Assembly: GCA_045596605.1 (NCBI GenBank)
Contig: JAZOCR010000043.1
Span: 1 to 13,538, forward strand
Reading direction: 5' to 3'
Length of the DNA stretch: 13,538 nucleotides
Source: SIG622 sp045596605
GTDB lineage: Bacteria; Bacillota; Clostridia; Oscillospirales; CAG-382
Shown: positions 1 to 6,488 of the stretch, one piece after another
How the letters are laid out: each line of letters begins with the position of its first letter
Numbering within the stretch: the first letter of the stretch is position 1
The notes under the pieces: generated by a model
Databases searched by the model: none
Told to the model about the DNA's origin: nothing
Seen by the model: only the letters and a program-made list of their open reading frames with translations
Translations under genes and position numbers: made by a program

Positions 1-611
1 TAGGTAAGCTGTCACTTCACAGCCGCCCCTCAGATATGCCCACAAAGCAGGCTGCGGCAGCGGTCGGTCAGTGTGAGCTTATGTATACATATGACAAGCT
101 TTTTTCAGAATATAATCACACGGTTGCGCAGATACTTCTTACAAAAAGCGATATTGATGACAAACACAGAAGAAGCAACTTCCACAGCACTATGTCAAGG
201 CTTCTTGAGCTTTCCGTGCTACCGGTTATAAATGAAAACGACACGGTTTCCACTGAAGAAATCGGAATAGGCGACAACGACACTTTATCTGCGATAGTTG
301 CGGCGGAAACAACTGCAGACCTGCTTGTTCTTCTTTCTGATATTGACGGACTGTATACGGCAGACCCTCATAAAGACGAAAATGCAAAGCTTATAAGCGA
401 GGTCTTTGAAATCACTCCTGAAATTCTTTCACTTGCGGGCGGTGCAGGCACGTCTCTTGGCACGGGCGGCATGGCAACAAAACTTAAAGCCGCAGAAATT
501 GCGGGCAGTGCTGGTACAGATATGATTATTGCAAACGGTGAAAATCCGGAAATCCTTTATAACATCTGTGACGGAAAGCCCTTTGGCACGAGATTTTACA
601 GTAAAAAATAA
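1..611 (+). CDS. proB: Glutamate 5-kinase, 3' part (5' end outside window)
   Basis: Phosphorylates the gamma-carboxyl of glutamate with ATP, the first step of cytosolic proline synthesis. The reading frame is open from base 3, so the ATG at 36 is internal; 202 codons are visible. The amino acid kinase fold is recognisable from KQAAAAVGQ, the substrate-binding stretch VINENDTVSTEEIGIGDND, the LLSDIDGLYTADP nucleotide-site segment and GTGGMATKLKAAEIA near the end. The protein stops at GTRFYSKK, where the kinase domain ends, so it lacks the C-terminal PUA domain of the E. coli enzyme; short PUA-less forms are known. The usual VGQGELM reads VGQCELM here. It stops 14 bases before proA, so the two are one operon. 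Identification is secure; only the N-terminal part is missing because of the window edge. Confidence 0.95.
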   Translation, partial: GKLSLHSRPSDMPTKQAAAAVGQCELMYTYDKLFSEYNHTVAQILLTKSDIDDKHRRSNFHSTMSRLLELSVLPVINENDTVSTEEIGIGDNDTLSAIVAAETTADLLVLLSDIDGLYTADPHKDENAKLISEVFEITPEILSLAGGAGTSLGTGGMATKLKAAEIAGSAGTDMIIANGENPEILYNICDGKPFGTRFYSKK

Positions 612-625
612 AATGCGGAGGCACT

Positions 626-1882
626 ATGACCACACTTGAAATAATGAAAGCGGCAAAAGAGGCAAAAAAAGACGCCCTTCTTCTTACAACGGAAAAGAAA
701 AACACTGCGCTTTCGGAAATGAGCAAGGAACTCATTGCGAATATGGCAGAAATACTTGCAGCAAACAAGACAGATATTGAAAACGCTACCGGCAAAATTT
801 CCGATGTTATGATAGACAGGCTTCGTCTTACAGAGGAAAGAATAAAGGCTATGGCAGAGGGGCTTTTAGCGGTAGCAGGGCTTTCCGACCCCTGTGGCAG
901 AACAATCTCCGAAGCGGTGCGCAGTAACGGGCTTAAAATAAGCAAGGTATCCGTACCCATTGGCGTGGTTGCGATAATTTATGAAAGCCGTCCTAACGTC
1001 ACAAGTGATGCTGCGGCACTATGCCTGAAATCAGGAAATGTATGTATACTTCGTGGCGGAAAGGAAGCATATAACAGCTCAAAGGCGATAGTCAGGGCTC
1101 TGAAGGCAGGACTTAAAAATGCTGGACTTTCGGAAAATCTCATATCCCTTATTGACGATACGACACGAGCAAGTGCAAACGAGCTTATGACCGGTGTGGG
1201 ATATGTTGACCTGCTTATTCCGAGAGGTGGCAAAGGACTTATAAAGGCGTGCACAGAAAACGCTAAGGTTCCTTGTATTGAAACAGGAACGGGAATTTGT
1301 CACGTATATATCGACAAGGACGCAGACCTTTCAAAAGCTATAAAAATAATATACAACGCCAAAACAAGCAGACCCTCTGTATGTAATGCAGCAGAGTGCT
1401 GTATAGTTCATAAAGATATCGCAGATAAGTTCCTTCCTATGCTAAAAAAGGAGCTTTGCGACACAAGAAAAGACCGGGGAGAAATTCCGGTTGAGTTTCG
1501 TTTATGTGAGAAAAGCGCAAAAATACTCGGTGAAAGTCCGTGCAGCGAGGAGGATTTCAGCACCGAATTTCTCGACTATATTCTTGCGGTAAAAACAGTA
1601 AAAAGCACAGAAGAAGCAATAGAACATATAAGTTTACACTCAACGGGGCACAGCGAGGCAATAGTTACGGAAAATATGCAAACCGCAGATTTATTCGTGC
1701 GCTCGGTTGACAGTGCGGCACTGTATATAAACGCATCAACAAGATTTACCGACGGCGGTGAGTTTGGTCTCGGCTGTGAAATGGGAATTTCCACACAGAA
1801 GCTTCACGCAAGAGGACCCATGGGACTTTGTGAGCTTACCACATACAAATACGTCGTAAACGGTGACGGTCACGTCAGATAA
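626..1882 (+). CDS. proA: Gamma-glutamyl phosphate reductase
   Basis: NADPH-dependent reduction of glutamyl-5-phosphate to glutamate-5-semialdehyde, the second step of proline synthesis, using the unstable product of ProB. The 418 residues match the usual family length. The aldehyde-dehydrogenase-like fold is shown by VPIGVVAIIYESRPNVTSDAA (residues about 110-130), LIPRGGKGLI (about 198-207) and the active-site stretch RPSVCN, whose Cys253 is the expected catalytic thiol. The C-terminal segment FTDGGEFGLGCEMGISTQKLHARGPMGL is typical of ProA. The start is fixed by GGAGG at 617-621, four bases before the ATG. It follows proB closely and precedes a terminator, so it is the last gene of the operon. 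I see no proC within the window. Confidence 0.97.
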   Translation: MTTLEIMKAAKEAKKDALLLTTEKKNTALSEMSKELIANMAEILAANKTDIENATGKISDVMIDRLRLTEERIKAMAEGLLAVAGLSDPCGRTISEAVRSNGLKISKVSVPIGVVAIIYESRPNVTSDAAALCLKSGNVCILRGGKEAYNSSKAIVRALKAGLKNAGLSENLISLIDDTTRASANELMTGVGYVDLLIPRGGKGLIKACTENAKVPCIETGTGICHVYIDKDADLSKAIKIIYNAKTSRPSVCNAAECCIVHKDIADKFLPMLKKELCDTRKDRGEIPVEFRLCEKSAKILGESPCSEEDFSTEFLDYILAVKTVKSTEEAIEHISLHSTGHSEAIVTENMQTADLFVRSVDSAALYINASTRFTDGGEFGLGCEMGISTQKLHARGPMGLCELTTYKYVVNGDGHVR

Positions 1883-1890
1883 ACACCCTT

Positions 1891-1919
1891 GTGCAGGAGA
1901 GCTTTTCTCCTGCACTTTT
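1891..1919 (+). terminator. Intrinsic terminator after proBA
   Basis: A perfect 10-bp stem (GTGCAGGAGA at 1891-1900 and TCTCCTGCAC at 1906-1915) with a five-base loop is followed by TTTTA. It begins eight bases after the proA stop. The U-tract is short, but position and stem strength make a terminator the natural reading. Confidence 0.8.
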
Positions 1920-1988
1920 ACATGTGCGGGCTTCACATAATTTTCAGACAAAAGATACCTTTTCGTTTTAAACTTTACCTCTGATTTG

Positions 1989-2030
1989 TTGACACAAGCG
2001 CAAAAAAGTGTTATAATAAGATGTTATAAT
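1989..2030 (+). promoter_or_regulatory. Consensus promoter with two TGnTATAAT boxes
   Basis: TTGACA at 1989-1994 is followed, after exactly 17 bases, by TATAAT at 2012-2017, a perfect housekeeping promoter. The -10 box also has the extended TGn element (2009-2011). The nonamer TGTTATAAT is repeated at 2022-2030, 13 bases further on, giving a second possible -10 box without a matching -35. The element lies after the proBA terminator and about 55 bases before the activase gene start, which makes it that operon's promoter. It predicts strong, possibly constitutive, expression. Confidence 0.85.
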
Positions 2031-2084
2031 TTTTGCAAACATACGTCTTTCTACATTTTTTGACACTAAAAGGGGGTTTTTGCT

Positions 2085-5045
2085 ATGGAATTAAGCAAGG
2101 TAAAAAACAACCTTCTCCTTGGAATTGATATAGGCTCAACTACCGCAAAGGTAGTCCTTATGGAAAATGGAGAAATAATATACAGTAAATACGAGCGTCA
2201 CTATTCAAAGGTGCGTGATAAAATTTCCGAAATGCTATCGGAAATGCGTTCTGTTTTGTGTGGCAAAAGCTTTATGGTAGCCGTTTCAGGCTCTGCAGGT
2301 ATGGGACTTGCAAAAAGCGCAGACCTTCCTTTTGCACAGGAGGTTTTCGTTGTAGGAGAGGTTATCCGCAGAAATGAACCGGATACCTCGGTGGTTATTG
2401 AGCTTGGCGGCGAAGACGCAAAAATCATTTTTTTTGACGGTACTCCCGACGAGCGAATGAACGGCTCCTGCGCAGGAGGCACCGGAGCATTTATCGACCA
2501 GATGGCAACACTGCTTTGTATGACCAACGACGAAATGGACAAGGCGAGCCTTGAGCATAAAAAAATATACCCTATTGCATCAAGGTGCGGTGTTTTTGCC
2601 AAAACGGATATTCAACCGCTTCTTAATCAAGGTGCAAACAAGGCTGACGTTGCGGCAAGCATTTATCAGGCGGTCGTAAATCAGACAATCGGCGGTCTTG
2701 CGCAAGGAAGAAAAATCAGAGGCAAGGTTATGTTTCTGGGAGGTCCACTTTACTACTGTGTAGGCCTTCGTGAAAGATTTGTAAAAACTCTGGGGCTCAC
2801 AGAAGAAAACGCAGTGTTTCCGGAATATGCAATTTATGCCGTAGCCCTTGGTACTGCCCTGTACGCAGAAAAAGCAGGCACAATAACAGATATCGACAGC
2901 CTTATAGCGGCAGTTGAAAATTCAAAATCATACGTTTCGGAAGCAGATACCCTTTCACCGTTATTTAAAAACGAGCAGGAATACAATGAATTTGTGGCTC
3001 GTCACAGGAAGGCGTCGGTTGAATTTAAAGAAATTTCAGATTATAACGGAAAAGCATATCTTGGCATAGACTGCGGAAGTACAACCACAAAGCTTGTGCT
3101 TCTTTCAGAAAACAACGAAATCCTGTACAGCTACTATGCTTCAAATATGGGAAATCCGGTTGAAGTGGCGAGAGGTCAGCTTGAAAAAATTTACAGTCTT
3201 TGCAATGGTAGCATAAGCATTTGCGGAAGTGCCGTAACCGGCTACGGTGAAGAACTTATAAAAAATGCTTTCAGCTGTGATATAGGAATGGTTGAAACAA
3301 TTGCTCATTACACTGCGGCGAAATATTTCTGTCCCGAGGTTGATTTTATACTCGACATAGGCGGTCAGGATATCAAGTGCTTCAAAATAAAAAACGGTGC
3401 TATTGACAGCATTATGCTTAACGAAGCATGCTCATCGGGCTGTGGTTCTTTCCTTGAAACCTTTGCAAAATCAATGGGATACTCCATTGAGGACTTTGCA
3501 AAGCATGGGATTTACGGTAAACACCCGGTAAATCTCGGCTCACGATGCACGGTTTTTATGAATTCATCGGTAAAGCAGGCACAGAAGGACGGTGCAGGAG
3601 TTGAAGATATTTCAGCAGGTCTTTCCATAAGCGTTGTAAAAAATGCAATATACAAGGTTATCCGTGCGGCAAGCGCAGATGAGCTTGGAGAAAATGTGGT
3701 AGTTCAGGGCGGTACCTTCTATAATGATGCGGTGCTCCGTGCCTTTGAACGTGAGCTTGAAAAAAACGTTATAAGACCGGCTATTGCAGGTCTTATGGGT
3801 GCTTACGGTGCGGCACTTTATTCAAAAAAGTGCGAAAAGTCTACGCTTATCACTCCCGAAGCTTTATCAGCCTTTACACACACTTCAAAATCAACCGTAT
3901 GCAAGGGCTGCACAAATAACTGCCACCTGACGGTAAACACCTTTGGTGACGGAAGAAAGTTCATCTCCGGCAACAGATGTGAAAAGGGACTTGGACTTGA
4001 AAGCTCGGTAAGTGCTCTGCCTAACCTTTACGAATTTAAAAGAAATGCACTTCTTTCAATGCAAGGCGGCGAGAACAGACGTGGAAGAATAGGTCTGCCG
4101 CTTGCGCTTGGAATGTACGAGCTTTTGCCGTTGTGGTGCGGCATTTTCAAGAGTCTTGGCTTTGAGGTTGTGGTGTCTGAAATGTCAAGCCGAAGAACCT
4201 ATGAAAAGGGGCAGCTTTCAATCCCCTCCGACACTGTCTGCTACCCGGCAAAAATTATGCACGGACACGTGGCAGAGCTTCTTGAGAAAAACGTTGACGC
4301 AATATTTTACCCATGTCTTACATACAATATCGACGAAAAGCAATCGGACAACCATTACAACTGTCCGGTAGTTGCATATTATTCGGAGCTTCTTTCGGGA
4401 AACGTTGATGAGCTTCAAAGCACAAAGTTCTTATACCCTTATCTTAATATAAACAGCAAGACAGAGCTAACGAAGGAGCTTACAAAATACCTTTCTGAAA
4501 ACCTATGCAAAATTCCCTATAGTGAAGTAAAAAAGGCGATAGATGAAGGCTTTGGATGCTATGCAAAACATATGGCATCCGTACGATTTGAGGGAGAAAA
4601 AGCTCTTGAGTTTGCAAGAAAAAGCGGCAGGCGTGTTATGATACTTGCCGGTCGCCCCTATCACATTGATGCCGAAATCGGTCACGGAATTGACAATCTT
4701 GCAAAAAGCCTTGGGTTTGTAGTTGTAAGCGAGGACAGTGTGTGTTATCTTGGCGAGCCGGTTAAGGTAAAGGTTCTTAATCAGTGGACTTATCATGCAC
4801 GTCTTTACAGAGCCGCTTCCTTTGCGGCAAAAAATCCCGACGTAGAGCTTGTACAGCTTGTATCATTTGGCTGCGGCGTCGACGCAATCACAACAGACGA
4901 GGTAAGAACTATACTTGAGAGTAGTGGCAAGTATTATACACAGATAAAAATAGATGAAATAACAAACCTTGGTGCAGTAAAGATAAGACTGAGAAGCCTT
5001 ATAGGTGCACTCGATGAAGCAAGAGAACAAAAGGGGGTGCAGTAA
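2085..5045 (+). CDS. 2-hydroxyacyl-CoA dehydratase activase-like protein (two BcrAD/BadFG ATPase domains plus DUF2229)
   Basis: ATP-driven electron-activator type protein of the HgdC/BadF/BcrA class; the client reaction of this large, soluble form is unknown. Domain 1 (about residues 11-265) has the phosphate motif GIDIGSTTAK (13-22), ELGGEDAK (106-113), Cys129 in NGSCAGGTG and Cys168 in SRCGVF. Domain 2 (about 325-580) repeats the plan: GIDCGSTTTK (327-336), DIGGQDIK (424-431), Cys449 in NEACSSGCG and Cys488 in SRCTVF. These cysteine pairs match those that bind the bridging [4Fe-4S] cluster in HgdC dimers. A CxxCx3C motif (Cys606, 609, 613) with Cys632 in GNRCEKG follows, then a DUF2229-like region from about 668 with SDTVCYP (Cys719) and YPCLTYN. 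The SD AGGGGG (2071-2076) supports the ATG. Homologues I know are usually about 1,400 residues; here the last third is the next gene, overlapping by one base. Confidence 0.9.
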   Translation: MELSKVKNNLLLGIDIGSTTAKVVLMENGEIIYSKYERHYSKVRDKISEMLSEMRSVLCGKSFMVAVSGSAGMGLAKSADLPFAQEVFVVGEVIRRNEPDTSVVIELGGEDAKIIFFDGTPDERMNGSCAGGTGAFIDQMATLLCMTNDEMDKASLEHKKIYPIASRCGVFAKTDIQPLLNQGANKADVAASIYQAVVNQTIGGLAQGRKIRGKVMFLGGPLYYCVGLRERFVKTLGLTEENAVFPEYAIYAVALGTALYAEKAGTITDIDSLIAAVENSKSYVSEADTLSPLFKNEQEYNEFVARHRKASVEFKEISDYNGKAYLGIDCGSTTTKLVLLSENNEILYSYYASNMGNPVEVARGQLEKIYSLCNGSISICGSAVTGYGEELIKNAFSCDIGMVETIAHYTAAKYFCPEVDFILDIGGQDIKCFKIKNGAIDSIMLNEACSSGCGSFLETFAKSMGYSIEDFAKHGIYGKHPVNLGSRCTVFMNSSVKQAQKDGAGVEDISAGLSISVVKNAIYKVIRAASADELGENVVVQGGTFYNDAVLRAFERELEKNVIRPAIAGLMGAYGAALYSKKCEKSTLITPEALSAFTHTSKSTVCKGCTNNCHLTVNTFGDGRKFISGNRCEKGLGLESSVSALPNLYEFKRNALLSMQGGENRRGRIGLPLALGMYELLPLWCGIFKSLGFEVVVSEMSSRRTYEKGQLSIPSDTVCYPAKIMHGHVAELLEKNVDAIFYPCLTYNIDEKQSDNHYNCPVVAYYSELLSGNVDELQSTKFLYPYLNINSKTELTKELTKYLSENLCKIPYSEVKKAIDEGFGCYAKHMASVRFEGEKALEFARKSGRRVMILAGRPYHIDAEIGHGIDNLAKSLGFVVVSEDSVCYLGEPVKVKVLNQWTYHARLYRAASFAAKNPDVELVQLVSFGCGVDAITTDEVRTILESSGKYYTQIKIDEITNLGAVKIRLRSLIGALDEAREQKGVQ

Positions 5046-5047
5046 TG
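5030..5047 (+). promoter_or_regulatory. Gene junction: SD, A-AAG-GGG heptamer and TAATG stop/start overlap
   Basis: In the frame of the upstream gene the bases read A AAG GGG GTG CAG TAA, so 5030-5036 fit the X-XXY-YYZ pattern for tandem -1 slippage. The downstream gene is in exactly that -1 frame, and the intervening codons GGT GCA GTA are open up to its ATG at 5045. The same AAGGGGG (5031-5037) is also a good Shine-Dalgarno seven bases before that ATG, and TAATG permits reinitiation. Coupled translation is the conservative reading; frameshifting is possible. A lost base in the G5 run is a third explanation. Confidence 0.6.
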
Positions 5048-6340
5048 ACAGAGAGCTTTGTGGAATTCACAAGTGAAATGAAAAAGGACTACACTATACT
5101 CGTGCCTAATATGCTTCCTATGCACTTCAAGCTTATTATGCGTGTAATGAAGAACTACGGCTACAATATGGAGCTACTTGAAACCGAGGGCAAAGAGCTT
5201 TCTGAAAAAGGGCTGCGATACGTTCATAACGACACCTGCTACCCGGCAATTCTGGTTATAGGTCAATTCCTTCACGCTATTGAAAGCGGAAAGTACGACC
5301 CTCACAAGGTTGCCCTGATACTTTTTCAGACCGGCGGCGGATGCCGAGCATCAAACTACGTATCTCTGCTTCGTAAAGCTCTCACAAAAGCAGGCTATGG
5401 TTACGTGCCTGTAATTGCTTTCAGCTTTGGCGGTATAGAAAAGCACTCCGGCTGGAATATCACAATACCGATATATCACAGATTGTTCTACGCAATTCTT
5501 TATGCAGACCTTCTTATGAACCTGCAAAATCAGTGCAAGGTTTACGAAAAGCACGCAGGTGACACCGACCTTGTATGCGAGAAGTGGCTTACAAAGCTGA
5601 CCAGTGGCAAGAATGCAGTCGGAAGTATAAAATACGGCAAGGTAAAAGATAACTACCGTGCAATACTTTCAGATTTTGCGGCAATCGAAAAGACAACCGA
5701 TAAAAAAATAAAAGTTGGAATTGTCGGCGAAATTTTCGTTAAATACTCCCCTCTCGGAAACAACAATCTTTGTGATTTTTTAGTGCAGAACGGTGCAGAG
5801 CCGGTTATACCGGGGTTTGTTGACTTTATGCTTTACTGTGTATATAACGTACTTGTTGATAAAAAGCTGTACGGCTTCAAATCTCCGGTTTATGCAGTTT
5901 ACAAGCTTGCTTATAAATTTGTTCTTAAAAAGCAAAAGGACCTGATAAATCTGATAAAACAAGACGGAAACTTTGAAGCACCAACACCCTTTGATACAAC
6001 CCTTACTCTTGCAAAGGACTACATAAATATAGGCACAAAAATGGGTGAAGGCTGGCTTTTGACATCTGAAATGATGGAGCTTTATCACAGTGGCACTAAA
6101 AACATTGTCTGCACACAGCCTTTCGGCTGTCTTCCAAATCATATTTGCGGAAAGGGTATGATGAAGCCTCTTAAAGAGAAAAATCCTGACATCAACATTG
6201 TTGCAATAGACTATGATGCGGGTGCAACGGCTGTAAATCAGGAAAACAGAATACGGCTCATGCTTTCAAACGCAAGGCTTGCAGAAAGCAGTAGCGAAGA
6301 AAAGAGCACCGAAACACGGCAAGAATATCAGAATACATGA
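5045..6340 (+). CDS. 2-hydroxyacyl-CoA dehydratase-like protein (C-terminal third of the giant activase family)
   Basis: This 431-residue protein corresponds to the C-terminal part of the roughly 1,400-residue activase/dehydratase-like proteins of clostridia and resembles HgdA/B-type dehydratase subunits. Seen in the sequence: NDTCYPAILVIGQF (Cys65), FQTGGGCRASNY (Cys100), a second nucleotide-fold-like strand KIKVGIVGEIFVKYSPLGNNNL (about 222-243, Gly-rich turn), and CTQPFGCLPNHICGKG (Cys356, 362, 368), a Cys cluster that could hold an iron-sulfur centre. The last 18 residues are a polar, charged tail. It has its own SD and overlaps the upstream stop by one base, so its amount should track that of the activase; the two probably form one complex. 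No client substrate can be inferred from the surroundings, which are proline and glycogen genes. Membership of the family is sure; function is not known. Confidence 0.88.
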   Translation: MTESFVEFTSEMKKDYTILVPNMLPMHFKLIMRVMKNYGYNMELLETEGKELSEKGLRYVHNDTCYPAILVIGQFLHAIESGKYDPHKVALILFQTGGGCRASNYVSLLRKALTKAGYGYVPVIAFSFGGIEKHSGWNITIPIYHRLFYAILYADLLMNLQNQCKVYEKHAGDTDLVCEKWLTKLTSGKNAVGSIKYGKVKDNYRAILSDFAAIEKTTDKKIKVGIVGEIFVKYSPLGNNNLCDFLVQNGAEPVIPGFVDFMLYCVYNVLVDKKLYGFKSPVYAVYKLAYKFVLKKQKDLINLIKQDGNFEAPTPFDTTLTLAKDYINIGTKMGEGWLLTSEMMELYHSGTKNIVCTQPFGCLPNHICGKGMMKPLKEKNPDINIVAIDYDAGATAVNQENRIRLMLSNARLAESSSEEKSTETRQEYQNT

Positions 6341-6342
6341 GA

Positions 6343-6377
6343 AAACGGCAATGCGCATATAAAGCGTATTGCCGTTT
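6343..6377. terminator. Terminator hairpin between convergent operons
   Basis: Arms at 6343-6356 (AAACGGCAATGCGC) and 6364-6377 pair over 14 positions with one G-U wobble around a seven-base loop. On the + strand it begins three bases after the dehydratase-like gene's stop and is followed by TTGGTTTT. On the - strand it begins 14 bases after the small peptide gene and continues TTTTCTC. It plausibly ends transcription from both sides; the T-tracts are imperfect. Confidence 0.75.
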
Positions 6378-6391
6378 GGTTTTAAGTTTAA

Positions 6392-6484
6392 TTAAAATGC
6401 TAAAAACGCCATTGCGATTGCCGATAAAACCATAAGTCCTGCAAGTATCCAGCAAAGTATCCTTGCTGCCATTTTATTTTTCAT
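6392..6484 (-). CDS. 30-residue single-span membrane peptide, last gene of the glycogen operon
   Basis: A complete frame runs from ATG (6484-6482) to TAA (6394-6392). It starts MKNKMAARILCW and continues as an almost wholly apolar helix of about 22 residues (ILAGLMVLSAIAMAFLAF at the end), with three basic residues and Arg8 at the N-terminal side, so an N-in single membrane span is expected. Its SD AAGGAG (6494-6499) lies inside the final codons of the GH13 gene, and its ATG is four bases after that gene's TGA, the geometry of translational coupling. A shared terminator follows directly. I do not recognise a named family with certainty; it resembles in style other small one-helix proteins of Firmicutes. 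Because it is so short, chance cannot be ruled out, but SD, spacing, coupling and composition agree. Confidence 0.7.
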   Translation of the reverse strand: MKNKMAARILCWILAGLMVLSAIAMAFLAF

Positions 6485-6488
6485 AGCT

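Noticed and set aside
526..960. A 144-codon - strand open frame across the proB-proA junction.
   Set aside because: It is antisense to two certain genes and its Ser/Ala/Ile-rich product is typical of a complementary-strand shadow.
5057..5073. TTGTG-GAATT-CACAA hairpin as a stimulator of frameshifting at 5030-5036.
   Set aside because: The stem is only five base pairs plus a wobble and starts about 20 bases after the slip site, further than the usual spacer of under ten.
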